A model generated the notes under the pieces. That model saw nothing but the letters and a program-made list of their open reading frames with translations, did no database searches and was not told the origin of the DNA. A stretch of 64,000 nt of DNA from Rikenellaceae bacterium (GTDB lineage: Bacteria > Bacteroidota > Bacteroidia > Bacteroidales > Rikenellaceae): contig CABJAJ010000002.1 of assembly GCA_902363575.1 (NCBI GenBank), forward strand, positions 496,001 through 560,000. Reading direction: 5' to 3'. The position numbers and the translations under genes were made by a program. Position 1 is the stretch's first letter, and each line of letters starts with the position of its first letter. Positions 49,823 through 58,729 of this stretch are shown piece after piece.

Positions 49823-51496
49823 CTATAACCCGTAAATCGTATAATCGTTTTCCAAAGCGGTCATCGACAGGACAACTGACGGCATATTTTCCACCCACGT
49901 CCTGATTCCATAGACATCCACGATATAGCCGTCATCCGGAAATGCGAGGGCATATTTTTCCGTCTGGTTCAGCAGATAGACCATATGCGTTTTGGAATTG
50001 ACGAACTTGACCATTTTGCTTTCGTCCCAATTAGGCAGTACAAAATCACAATCGAACAGAGACGGACTGATAAACTTCAAACTCCATACGCTTTTGATTT
50101 CAGTATTTACGGAAATTCTCAGGCCAAAATATTTGCTTCTTCTTCCGGATTCGATCGAAGGCAGGCTTGCGAGCTCAATACCTATACCGGGAATCTGAAA
50201 ATCGCCCCCGCCAGACGATGTGGTGGATACTTTTCGCGTATTCTTTCCATCCAAAAGCAGCCTGTCATGGTGCCGTGTATTCAAAACCGAATAGGCAGCC
50301 TGCATCGCACCCAAAGCAACGTTTTCTTTCGCCTGTACGACCTGGATCGACGGTATTTGGAGCTGATCGGTTTTCACCGTGCCGAGATGCGTCTTTTGAA
50401 TCCGCTGCCGGAAATTCTCCTCGAGGATGAAATCGGACAGGGGTTGGAGTCCTCCATCCTGCATGCCGATGAGCGTTTGATAATTTGTGTCGGCAAGCGA
50501 CTCGAGCCAAACCGAAAGATCCAGTCCGACGTCCCGGATGTTTTGTGCACTGAGGCTTACCACAAAGGAGGGTTTGCCTCCAATCGTTTTGAGCGTCATA
50601 TAAACGGACTGGAACCGGGTTTTCAGATCCGTGGAACAACTGTTTTTATTACCGAACGAAAGGTTGCCGTTGGCATCGCTTCCTGTCCAGGAAAACGACG
50701 CACCGATTTCCGATTTCAGCCCGCTCGTTCGTTCCGTAGCCTCTCGGGACGAATATTCATAGCCGAGATAAAGTGCGGACGCTTTTCCTCCGATGTAATA
50801 CCCGGTTATTACGAATGTACCGTATTGAGCCATCAATTCATCGATGGTCAGTCCGTAAAGCAATTCGACGAAATCAGGATTCAAGTACTCGCCGGCAATG
50901 CGCTTATTGACCAGGGAGGAGGTTTCCAACCCATACAAAGCGCGGCGGAATTCGATGTTCAGCTCACCGTAAGCATCCTGGGAACGTTGATAGTCGTACA
51001 TGGAGAAAGATTTTTCCATCGTTTTTTTCCGACCGATCGAAAAAAGGCCCAGATTGAGCTTGAACCCGGAAGAGACCGTTTTCGTCAAATTCGATTTCGC
51101 CTCATATTCCTGGTCGGTCGTATAGGCAAAATAATTGGGCTCGGTCTTTAACAGGGACTGATTGACAAAGTAGGCGGGATAGGCCGCTTTGAGCTGCAAC
51201 CTCTGAAACACGGGAATCGAAACATTTTCCGGATCACCCAGAATGGTGTTCCCGATTTTATAACCGCGACCGATAAAATCGTCCGGCTGGATAAATTCGC
51301 TCCCCAGAACCGCCGAAGGGGAGATTCCCCCGATTCTGGTCGGCTCGGCAGGCAGCGAGGGGTCGCGCTCCTGCACTACGATCTCAACGGGCTCCGACAA
51401 ATGGTCTTCAGTCCGATCGAACAACGTTTCGTCGCTCTCGGTACATGCGAAAGCCAGCGACAGAGAGGCAAGAATCATCAAATTTCGTCTCATCAT
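49823..51496 (-). CDS. MACPF-domain surface lipoprotein, candidate antimicrobial toxin (BSAP-like)
   Basis: The 557-residue protein has a lipoprotein signal (lipobox LAFAC) and acidic residues right after the cysteine (CTESDE), the surface-export signal. The MACPF signature YGTFVITG lies at about residues 224-231, preceded by the TMH1-type region (FSMYDYQRSQDAYGELN) and followed by GYYIGGKASALYLGYEYSS; the C-terminal half is beta-rich. This matches BSAP-1-like proteins of Bacteroidales, which insert pores in competing strains and are carried with a resistant receptor variant. The gene is AT-richer than its neighbours, which suggests horizontal gain. The target is unknown. Confidence 0.85.
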   Translation of the reverse strand: MMRRNLMILASLSLAFACTESDETLFDRTEDHLSEPVEIVVQERDPSLPAEPTRIGGISPSAVLGSEFIQPDDFIGRGYKIGNTILGDPENVSIPVFQRLQLKAAYPAYFVNQSLLKTEPNYFAYTTDQEYEAKSNLTKTVSSGFKLNLGLFSIGRKKTMEKSFSMYDYQRSQDAYGELNIEFRRALYGLETSSLVNKRIAGEYLNPDFVELLYGLTIDELMAQYGTFVITGYYIGGKASALYLGYEYSSREATERTSGLKSEIGASFSWTGSDANGNLSFGNKNSCSTDLKTRFQSVYMTLKTIGGKPSFVVSLSAQNIRDVGLDLSVWLESLADTNYQTLIGMQDGGLQPLSDFILEENFRQRIQKTHLGTVKTDQLQIPSIQVVQAKENVALGAMQAAYSVLNTRHHDRLLLDGKNTRKVSTTSSGGGDFQIPGIGIELASLPSIESGRRSKYFGLRISVNTEIKSVWSLKFISPSLFDCDFVLPNWDESKMVKFVNSKTHMVYLLNQTEKYALAFPDDGYIVDVYGIRTWVENMPSVVLSMTALENDYTIYGL

Positions 51497-51790
51497 ACAA
51501 GGATTTAACAGGGTTAATACGTATTGACATGCTCTTGGGGCATGTAGGTGACGGAATGACTCGGCGAAAAACAGTTAATTCAACCAAATGCGACGAAGAA
51601 AAGACAGGGACAGACTGTTCGCAGATGTTGCATAAAGATAGGAAATACCGGACAAGAAAACAAATTTTTCGGCAGAAATTTTCACCCTGATCTCCGGTGC
51701 AATCCGGCCCTGCAACCGGGAAACTTTCGATCCGTTACGATAACACCCGATCCGATTTCGGAAAATCGTTCACGGCCATCGGAAAAAAGA
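51497..51790. other. Upstream region of the MACPF gene
   Basis: No gene is seen on either strand. Two perfect inverted repeats lie close to the MACPF start: AATACGTATT (about 51518-51527) and CATGC-N7-GCATG (about 51530-51546). They could be regulator sites. No TAnnTTTG box is found for the MACPF gene. Confidence 0.4.
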
Positions 51791-51822
51791 GTTGGCACGA
51801 TCGACGGCAATCTGTACTTTTA
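51791..51822 (+). promoter_or_regulatory. Probable promoter of the 51900 gene
   Basis: GTTG (51791-51794), a 20-nt spacer and TACTTTTA (51815-51822) give a one-mismatch match to the -33/-7 consensus. The ATG is about 78 nt further. Confidence 0.55.
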
Positions 51823-51899
51823 TTTGTCGGCATCAAAAGCCGGCGGGCAGAATCCGAAACGCCCGAAACGAGTAGGAACCGAATCTACAAAGAACGACT

Positions 51900-52325
51900 A
51901 TGGCAACTTTAATGCTTATGCAGGACCAAACGGCAATCGCCGCCTCCGGCGACACGGTAATCAACGGTGCGACCAACGGATGCGGTTTGGTCATCGTCTT
52001 CGATGCAGCGGGAACCCGGGCAGCCTGTTACCACTGGCCGGGACTCGATGCAGAATCGGCAACGAATCAAACGAAATTCCGCAACCTCTGCAAAGAACTG
52101 GACAGCATGAGCAGGGTTTTCATCCTGACCAACGGATTCATGGAGGACGCGCAACGCAAGCAATACCATGACGCCGGCTGCATCATCCGGGACATTTTCG
52201 GCTTGGAGACACACTATTATTACCGCGACGGGATGATGACAGGGGATCCATGCGTAAAGATCGGGCCAGGCAACAACCTGACTTTCATCGAACACGACGT
52301 GTCCTATACCGAATTGCCCCTCTGA
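51900..52325 (+). CDS. Unknown cytoplasmic protein with Cys/His motif
   Basis: The 141-residue protein is not recognised. It has no signal peptide. The core TNGCGLVIVFD, then AACYHWPG about 12 residues on, gives a Cys and a His set on adjoining strands, a spacing reminiscent of CheD/CNF-type deamidases, and is followed by a SRVFILTNGFMEDAQRK helix-strand unit and a KIGPGNNLTFIEHDV end. The deamidase link is a guess from this pattern only. The gene is divergent from the MACPF gene and shares its lower GC, so both may have come in together. Confidence 0.6.
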   Translation: MATLMLMQDQTAIAASGDTVINGATNGCGLVIVFDAAGTRAACYHWPGLDAESATNQTKFRNLCKELDSMSRVFILTNGFMEDAQRKQYHDAGCIIRDIFGLETHYYYRDGMMTGDPCVKIGPGNNLTFIEHDVSYTELPL

Positions 52326-52390
52326 ACAGGCAAAGATCATGCAGGATAATTTACCTCGTCGCTCCGGTATCCCGTATCGCAAAAAGGGAA

Positions 52391-52418
52391 AATAAAAACA
52401 CCCGGCTCTTGCCGGGTG
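52391..52418 (-). terminator. Terminator of the TapB-like gene
   Basis: CACCCGGC (52399-52406) and GCCGGGTG (52411-52418) form a perfect 8-bp stem with a TCTT loop; the minus strand continues with TTTTTATTTT. It lies 28 nt after the stop. Confidence 0.92.
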
Positions 52419-52446
52419 CCATATCCTTGCTCGGACAGGGAACCGC

Positions 52447-53238
52447 CTACTGCGCGGCCTGCGGAGCCTCGGCCGTCTTGATGCTCAGAAGCTCCATGTA
52501 GCCGTCCTTCATGCGGCCCTTGCGATCCACGGGCCCCGACTTGACGGTGCCGATACCGGGGGCACGCCATTCGACGAGCTCCTCTTTGTCGTTCATCGAC
52601 TGTCCCATCTGCGATGCACGCACGTTGATCGTGTATATGACCTTCAGGCAATCGAACTCGCCCGCGGGCACGGTGATCTTTTCATTGCCCCCGATGGAGG
52701 GAGTGATCGTGAACTCCTGACGCAGCATGACGTTGCCGCTCTCGAATTCAAACATCTCGAACCACAGGTTGAAAGGTTCGTAGGTCTTTTCGGGCGTGGC
52801 ATCGAACGGCAGCACGAATTCGATGTTTTCGCTCTGCTCCCCGCGGATCGAAGCCCCCACGGGCAACTGGGCGATCAGCTCCTCGTTTTCATAGACAGGC
52901 TTTTCACCCAGGCCGAGCATCACCGGATAGAGCGTAATCAGTTCGTTGTCGGTCAGCCTGAGACGGGTCGTATCGGGAGGCAGCACCTCTTTGGTTTCGG
53001 GGTGTTTAACGGGACGCATGGTCAGATCGTACCCGCTCACCGTCTGGGTCAGCAGCCGGTAGCCGTCCATCTGTTCGCAGGAAACGACGCGAATGACCTG
53101 GTAACCCATCAGCTTGCCCGAAGCCTTGTAAATGCCGTAGGTCAGTTCCGTACCCGGCTGGATACATTCGAGCGGCTCGGCGGCCCGCAGCATCCCGCAG
53201 GCGAGCAGGCCCGCTGTGAAGAGAATTAATTTTTTCAT
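52447..53238 (-). CDS. Exported TapB/DUF3108-like protein
   Basis: The 263-residue protein starts at 53238, giving a signal peptide (MKKLILFTAGLLACGMLRAAE); frame upstream crosses the promoter. It is a beta-rich protein with PGTELTYGIYKASGKLMGYQVIRV, VPAGEFDCLKVIYTINV and a closing WRAPGIGTVKSG motif. The AGEFDCLK and GIGTVKS pair is the mark of the DUF3108/TapB-like group, exported proteins of unknown function in Bacteroidetes. It stands alone between a promoter and a terminator. Confidence 0.72.
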   Translation of the reverse strand: MKKLILFTAGLLACGMLRAAEPLECIQPGTELTYGIYKASGKLMGYQVIRVVSCEQMDGYRLLTQTVSGYDLTMRPVKHPETKEVLPPDTTRLRLTDNELITLYPVMLGLGEKPVYENEELIAQLPVGASIRGEQSENIEFVLPFDATPEKTYEPFNLWFEMFEFESGNVMLRQEFTITPSIGGNEKITVPAGEFDCLKVIYTINVRASQMGQSMNDKEELVEWRAPGIGTVKSGPVDRKGRMKDGYMELLSIKTAEAPQAAQ

Positions 53239-53294
53239 CCTGTTCGATAGTTTAGAGTTGATTTCAGTGTACGGTGTTGCATCCGTACAGGAGA

Positions 53295-53302
53295 CAAATA
53301 TA
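53295..53302 (-). promoter_or_regulatory. -7 box of the TapB-like gene
   Basis: The minus strand reads TATATTTG, a full -7 box, 57 nt before the ATG at 53238. The -33 region has no clear TTTG. Confidence 0.65.
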
Positions 53303-53580
53303 CGAAGAATTCGCATACGATCGGCAATTTCGGGTGAATATGGAAGGCTGCCCTTTCGGGATGGTTAAAAATCCGCGCAGTGAAAACCGACCGGGTTAAC
53401 ACCACAAGTCACAAGCCCCCCCGTCAGCATCGACAGGGCTGAAGAGGCCCCGCCGACAAAGGTTAATCGCTTATGCGGCTCCGTTTTTCCGGAACCATAT
53501 GACGGGCGATGCGGTGCAATTCGACAAGATCCGGACAGAACGCACAGGAATCTCGTGGCGGAAGCCGGGACAATATCAAA
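53303..53580. other. Intergenic region, nothing recognised
   Basis: Apart from the upstream part of the TapB-like promoter, no gene, hairpin with T-run or repeat is seen. A run of seven C lies at about 53417-53423. Confidence 0.4.
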
Positions 53581-55260
53581 TCAGCTTTCGTGCGACGGGA
53601 AGATTTCGTCGATAAAACGCTCGGTGAAAGGCGTGTCGGACTGAGCGATCTTGTTGCGCAGGCGCAGCTTGCGCACATAAACCGTATTGACGGCCGTGTC
53701 GGTGACGATGCTGATTTGCTGAGGCGTGAAACCGGCGATCAACAGCACGGCAAGCCGGATATCCTCCTCGGTAAGTTCCGGACCGTTTTCCCGCAGGAGC
53801 GTGACGATTCCGTCATGGTAAAGATCGACCATGCTTTCCAGATCCCGCAACATCTCCTCACTCAGCGCCAGCGCACGAACCCGCTCGGCAAGGCGAAGCG
53901 TTTTAGGGTGTTGGTAATAGGTCGTCGCCAGCTCGCGAATCTGCCGGAAACGGCTCTCGACCAGTTCGCGCACCTCTCTTTCCTTGCTGACCTGCATGTC
54001 CAGCCGGTCGAGCAGATTGCGCTTCAAGGCACGATAATCATTCAACTCCTTTAGGTAGGCCGCAATCTGAGTATTCTTGCGCTGGACGATCCTGCGGGAA
54101 CGCTTCACCAGACGCACGATAACCGCCCCCAACAATGCGGCGAGCAAGACGCCTCCAAGCACGAAAAGGTGACCGCGCGTTCGCAGCGCCCGGTTGGACT
54201 GTTCGAGCATCCGGGCCCTGAAACGTTGTTCGATTCGCTCCATCGAGTTGGTGCGCTGAAAATTTATTATTGAATCTGTCATCAGAATTATGCTATCTTT
54301 TAAACCGACAAGCCGTTTGGTATCATCTTCAAGTCTAAGCATGCGCTCATGTAAGTAAAGAAATCCAGTACGCTCCGATATGGTAAAAGGAAAATCTAAT
54401 GCATCCAACTCATCCAGAAAAAATCGAGTAGAATCAATATTTCCAAGTTCTGCATAGACGAAAGCCAAAAGAGCATAATCATTTTCCGGGACCTTTCCGC
54501 CAGTATAGTGATCGTACCCGTTGTATAGCTTATCAACAGCCTCGCTCGGATCTGCATCACGGAAGAGATCACATCCGACTTTAAGGTTAGACAAGCTAAG
54601 CAATAAACCCGTATCACACATCTCAACTGCCTGAGGCCAAACCTCCGCATAAATCGAATCGAAGCCATCGTAATCTCCCATCATGCGGTAAGTCGTGGCA
54701 AGGTATTCATACATCCTCAACATATTGACCTGCTCGCCCAGCGCACGAAAAAGGTCGAGCGAACGGCGGTAATGGCGCACGGCCGGAACGAAATCGTACT
54801 CCAGCGAATAAGCATCGCCCAGACAGCGGGCGATAAGCGCCGCATAACGGTCGAGCGTATCATTGCCCAGAAAATGCTCGGCCATCAGGAAACGTTCGGA
54901 GGAGAGGGTGAACTGCTGCGCATTTTCGGCAATGCGGGCCCAATAGTAGTAGGTCTGCATCCGCTCGCGGTTGGAACCGTGCTCCGCAAAGTACTCCACC
55001 GCAGGAAGGATGAGCGAATCGTCCTGCAGGTCGATGAAACACTTGTCGAGGATCATGGAGTGGACGAGCGCATGGCGGGCCCTCAGCCGCTCCGTGGGCA
55101 GGGTGTCGGGATCGATCGAGCAGATCAACCAGAGGGCGCTGTCCGGCGCAATGCCCGAAAGCGAGTCGGCGGCATCGATAAGCGCCTCGGCACGACGCGC
55201 GGGGCTCTGGCAGGCGAAGAAAAGACAAATCAGGCTGACGAGCAGAACAAACTGTTTCAT
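53581..55260 (-). CDS. TPR-membrane-HTH regulator lipoprotein
   Basis: The 559-residue protein begins with a lipoprotein-like signal (MKQFVLLVSL ... FFAC). Residues about 20-320 are TPR-like helical pairs, a membrane helix lies at about 360-382 (VLGGVLLAALLGAVIVRLV), a coiled coil follows, and the C-terminus is a LuxR/GerE-like helix-turn-helix (TEEDIRLAVLLIAGFTPQQISI, AVNTVYVRKLRLRNKI). Bacteroidetes use this layout to sense a signal in the periplasm and bind DNA at the membrane, like SusR-type and TPR-HTH regulators. The central part (about 54260-54680) is AT-richer than the ends. It is 24 nt from the LolA-like gene. Confidence 0.85.
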   Translation of the reverse strand: MKQFVLLVSLICLFFACQSPARRAEALIDAADSLSGIAPDSALWLICSIDPDTLPTERLRARHALVHSMILDKCFIDLQDDSLILPAVEYFAEHGSNRERMQTYYYWARIAENAQQFTLSSERFLMAEHFLGNDTLDRYAALIARCLGDAYSLEYDFVPAVRHYRRSLDLFRALGEQVNMLRMYEYLATTYRMMGDYDGFDSIYAEVWPQAVEMCDTGLLLSLSNLKVGCDLFRDADPSEAVDKLYNGYDHYTGGKVPENDYALLAFVYAELGNIDSTRFFLDELDALDFPFTISERTGFLYLHERMLRLEDDTKRLVGLKDSIILMTDSIINFQRTNSMERIEQRFRARMLEQSNRALRTRGHLFVLGGVLLAALLGAVIVRLVKRSRRIVQRKNTQIAAYLKELNDYRALKRNLLDRLDMQVSKEREVRELVESRFRQIRELATTYYQHPKTLRLAERVRALALSEEMLRDLESMVDLYHDGIVTLLRENGPELTEEDIRLAVLLIAGFTPQQISIVTDTAVNTVYVRKLRLRNKIAQSDTPFTERFIDEIFPSHES

Positions 55261-55284
55261 CGGTCAGGAATTTAAGGATGAGGA

Positions 55285-55917
55285 TTATCTGAAATCGATG
55301 AATTCGTACCCCGCATAAGCGGCCGCGTCGAACATCGGAAGCGGTTCCTTGCGGGAAGCGACGCCGCATACCCGGATAACGACGTGATCGCCGTCGATCT
55401 CATAATTCACCGAGCAGGGCAGCCCGCTCCGTGGATCGACGCACACCTCGATCCTCCCGACAGCCGATCGACCGTCCAGGGGAGTAAGCCGCACGGCAAC
55501 CCCTTCCGGCCTTTCGCCCAGGTATTCGGACGCAAACTGACCGTCCAGGAAATCGAACGCCCGCGTGGGGTTGTTGAGCAGATTGCGACTCGACGTATCG
55601 ACCGCGTCAATGACCACCTCCCTGCGTTCGGGACTCACCTCGTAGCGGGTTTGGCCGTCGCTGTAAACCTCCGCGCCATTGACGGTCATGTAATAGGCGT
55701 CGCCGCTCACGTCGTAATGACCGGCATAGCGCTGCTCGCCGGCGGCCACTTCAAACTGCACGCTATATGCGCCCAGTGCACGGATCGCGGCAGCAAGGCG
55801 TCCCAGCAGCTCCGACGAGCGGTCGTCGGCGCGCACCGGCCCGATCGAGCAGAAGAGTGCGGCAAGCAGCAGCGCAAAGCTGCTGTAAACAGGGAGTTCG
55901 GATCGATTCGTCTTCAT
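55285..55917 (-). CDS. LolA-like periplasmic lipoprotein carrier
   Basis: The 210-residue protein starts at 55917 (MKTNRSELPV), giving a signal peptide (ending PVRAD). The half-barrel fold of LolA is suggested by ALGAYSVQFEVAAGEQRYAGHYDVSGDAYYMTVNG, YEVSPERREVVIDAVD and VCVDPRSGLPCSVNYEIDG. LolA carries lipoproteins from the inner to the outer membrane. It lies 19 nt after ftsK, the usual ftsK-lolA order of Bacteria. It is more diverged than E. coli LolA, so a related outer-membrane-carrier role is possible. Confidence 0.75.
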   Translation of the reverse strand: MKTNRSELPVYSSFALLLAALFCSIGPVRADDRSSELLGRLAAAIRALGAYSVQFEVAAGEQRYAGHYDVSGDAYYMTVNGAEVYSDGQTRYEVSPERREVVIDAVDTSSRNLLNNPTRAFDFLDGQFASEYLGERPEGVAVRLTPLDGRSAVGRIEVCVDPRSGLPCSVNYEIDGDHVVIRVCGVASRKEPLPMFDAAAYAGYEFIDFR

Positions 55918-55936
55918 TGGTTCGGGTTTAAGGCCG

Positions 55937-58621
55937 TCAGAATACCCCCAGCTCCTGCAGCTTGGCCTCGAGCGAGGGCAGATCGTGAAAAAGTATGTCG
56001 CGGGGCTTGGCACCCTCCTGCCTTCCGACGATCCCAGCGCGTTCGAGCTGCATCATGATGCGTCCCGCGCGGTTGAAGCCCACCTCGTAGTTGCGCTGGA
56101 TCGACGAGGTCGAAATCTGCCCCTGCGAGACCGCCGCACGGGCGATGTCGGCGAAGAGCGCATCGTATTTGAGCGGCGCGCTGTTTTCGCTCCCGAGCGC
56201 CTGCCCCTCGCCGCCCGACTCGGGCACGTAATCCGGAAGATTGTAGGCCGAAGCGTATCCCTGTTGTTTGGCAATATAGTCCACGATGCGCTCGACCTCG
56301 CGCGTCTCGACCAGCGCGCACTGGATGCGCGTGAGTTCCCCGTCCTTCGAGAAAAGCATGTCGCCCCGGCCGATAAGCTGGTTGGCGCCCGGCTGGTCGA
56401 TGATGGTGCGGGAGTCGATCATCTGCATCACGCGGAAGGCGATGCGGGCCGGGAAGTTGGCCTTGATGCCGCCCGTGATGACCTTCACGTCGGGACGCTG
56501 CGTGGCGATAATCAGGTGGATGCCGATGGCACGGGCTTTCTGCGCCAGCCGCATAACCGGTCCCTCGACCTCGCGGGCCGTCATAATCAGGTCGGCGAAC
56601 TCATCGACCACCACCACGATATAGGGAAGAAAGCGGTGTCCGTTCAGGGGGTTGAGCCGCCGTGCCGTGAATTTGGCGTTGTATTCCGCAATGTTGCGGG
56701 CCCCCGCCTTCTTGCAGAGCTCAAGCCGCGCATCCATCTCCGTACAGAGGGCGTTGAGCGTATAGACCGCCTTGCGGGGATCGGTGATGATCGCCTCCTC
56801 CTCCGACTCCATCTTGGCCAGAAAATGACGCTCGATCTTCGCATAGAGCGAAAATTCGACCATCTTAGGGTCGATCATCACGAACTTGAGCTGCGCAGGA
56901 TGCTTGCGGTAAAGCAGAGAGGTGATGATGGCATTCAGCCCCACGGACTTGCCCTGGCCGGTCGCACCGGCCACGAGCAGGTGGGGCATCCTGGCCAGAT
57001 CGAAGACGTAGTTTTCGTTTTGTATCGTGCGCCCGATCACCACCGGCAGCTCGGCTGTGGACTCCTGGAAACGCAGCGAACGCACAGACGAGTGCATCGA
57101 CACGACCTGCTTGTCGCGGTTGGGAACCTCGATGCCGATGGTACCCTTGCCGGGTATCGGAGCGATGATGCGGATACCCAATGCCTTAAGGCTCTGGGCT
57201 ATGTCGTTTTCGAGGCCCTGGATGCGGGAAATCTTGACCCCCTGGGCCTGCACGATTTCGTAGAGCGTGACGGTCGGCCCGACGGTCGCCTTGATGCGCT
57301 GAATGGGGATGCCGAAATTTTTGAGCGTCTCCTCGATCCGGGACTTATTCTCGTAAATCTCCTCGTCGCTCACCTGCGAATCGTTCGCATAATCCTCGAG
57401 CAGCGAAACGGGCGGACGCCGGTAATCGTTCAGGTCGCGCAGCGGATCGTAAAGGCCGCTCCCGATCCGGGCTTCGTCCACCACCTTCGCTTCGTGGGTC
57501 TCGACAGTCACCACCACCCCCTCGGGCTCTTCGGGGACGCTATCGGGGGAGAGCCCCTCCACCGTTTCGTCCTCCGTCGCCTCCGCATTGTCCGGCGGCG
57601 ACTCCGGTTCCCGTGCCAGATCCACCTCGATAAAAGGCCCCTCCTCCGCAACCACGTCGGGCATCTGCTCCGGAACGTCCGGCTGCGGCGTGCCGATTAC
57701 GATCTCCAGCGGTGCCTCGCTCGTCGATAGCTCGATAAAGGGGCAATCGTCATCCCCCTCAGCCGTAACCGATGGTTCCGGGCACGGGCCTGCGGCAGCG
57801 GTCGCCGCCGCTGCGGTTGCGGAAACGGCGATACCCGAAGCGTTCGGCTCGGTTTCCGACGATTCCGTCTTGTTCGTATCCTTCGGCCCTGCCGCTGCAT
57901 CGACCCCGTCTGCCTCCTGCAGGGAATCCGTCGAGGTCTGCCGGGCGGCCGAGGGGTGGACGACCGACCGTTTCACTCTTTCGACGAATCGTCCGCCCTT
58001 GCCCACCACGGCGCTGCCGGCCGAATTGACCGTGTTGATGAAGTTCCGGTTGATAAAGACCCCCGTCAGAATCCAGCCGCCCAGGAGCAGGATGCTCACC
58101 CCGACGGCTCCGATCACCCCCCGCAGCAGCCGGGCGATCTCGATACCGAAGGCACCGCCCCAACCGCTTCCGAACACGTCCCATGCGTCGCCGAAGAGGA
58201 AGCCCAGCGTGAGCGACCCGAGCAGGAGCACCAGCAGGGAGCTGAGCGCCGAATGGTTCAGCAGCAGGGGCCGGCGGCGGATGATGCGCACGCCGATCAT
58301 CGTGACGATCAGCGGCAAAACGATTCCGAATACGCCGAATGAACGGCCTACCAACTGTTCGGCGAGCCATGCCCCGGCATAGCCGCAGGGGTTTTCCACC
58401 TCGTCGGGCAGCGACGGGTCGGGATTGTCCCGATGAAGACCCGACAGGATGCTGGCGTCGGCTTTCCAGTCGAAGTAGTAGAAAAGCACCGCCGCCGCCG
58501 CGAAAAGACCGAAGAAAAAGAGCAGCAACCCGGCCGTCCAGCGCAGGCTGTCGCGGTTGCTGCTTGCGGCAGGTTTGGCGCTCTTTCGGGGAGCTTGTGC
58601 GGTAGGGTCGGAAGATGCCAT
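55937..58621 (-). CDS. ftsK: DNA translocase FtsK
   Basis: The 894-residue protein pumps DNA at the division septum so that chromosome dimers are resolved. It has four to five N-terminal membrane helices (about 30-195), a variable acidic linker (about 200-385), the alpha domain (ESKRIEETLKNFGIPI-like region), the RecA-like beta motor with Walker A GATGQGKS (about 551-558) and Walker B VVVVDEFADLI, and the C-terminal gamma winged helix (IQRNYEVGFNRAGRIMMQLE) that reads KOPS-like sites. It is followed by the LolA-like gene and has a consensus promoter upstream. Confidence 0.96.
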   Translation of the reverse strand: MASSDPTAQAPRKSAKPAASSNRDSLRWTAGLLLFFFGLFAAAAVLFYYFDWKADASILSGLHRDNPDPSLPDEVENPCGYAGAWLAEQLVGRSFGVFGIVLPLIVTMIGVRIIRRRPLLLNHSALSSLLVLLLGSLTLGFLFGDAWDVFGSGWGGAFGIEIARLLRGVIGAVGVSILLLGGWILTGVFINRNFINTVNSAGSAVVGKGGRFVERVKRSVVHPSAARQTSTDSLQEADGVDAAAGPKDTNKTESSETEPNASGIAVSATAAAATAAAGPCPEPSVTAEGDDDCPFIELSTSEAPLEIVIGTPQPDVPEQMPDVVAEEGPFIEVDLAREPESPPDNAEATEDETVEGLSPDSVPEEPEGVVVTVETHEAKVVDEARIGSGLYDPLRDLNDYRRPPVSLLEDYANDSQVSDEEIYENKSRIEETLKNFGIPIQRIKATVGPTVTLYEIVQAQGVKISRIQGLENDIAQSLKALGIRIIAPIPGKGTIGIEVPNRDKQVVSMHSSVRSLRFQESTAELPVVIGRTIQNENYVFDLARMPHLLVAGATGQGKSVGLNAIITSLLYRKHPAQLKFVMIDPKMVEFSLYAKIERHFLAKMESEEEAIITDPRKAVYTLNALCTEMDARLELCKKAGARNIAEYNAKFTARRLNPLNGHRFLPYIVVVVDEFADLIMTAREVEGPVMRLAQKARAIGIHLIIATQRPDVKVITGGIKANFPARIAFRVMQMIDSRTIIDQPGANQLIGRGDMLFSKDGELTRIQCALVETREVERIVDYIAKQQGYASAYNLPDYVPESGGEGQALGSENSAPLKYDALFADIARAAVSQGQISTSSIQRNYEVGFNRAGRIMMQLERAGIVGRQEGAKPRDILFHDLPSLEAKLQELGVF

Positions 58622-58644
58622 CTGAAGGGTGCTTGTTGACCAAG

Positions 58645-58675
58645 CGAAGGTAGTGAGAATTTCGGGAAAATCAAA
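58645..58675 (-). promoter_or_regulatory. Promoter of ftsK
   Basis: The minus strand has TTTG (58675-58672), a 19-nt spacer and TACCTTCG (58652-58645), one mismatch to TAnnTTTG. The ATG at 58621 is 24 nt downstream. Confidence 0.75.
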
Positions 58676-58729
58676 ATGCAGAGCGCGGCAGGAGCCTTTC
58701 GTGGCACGGGAATCGAGCCGTGCGCAGGG

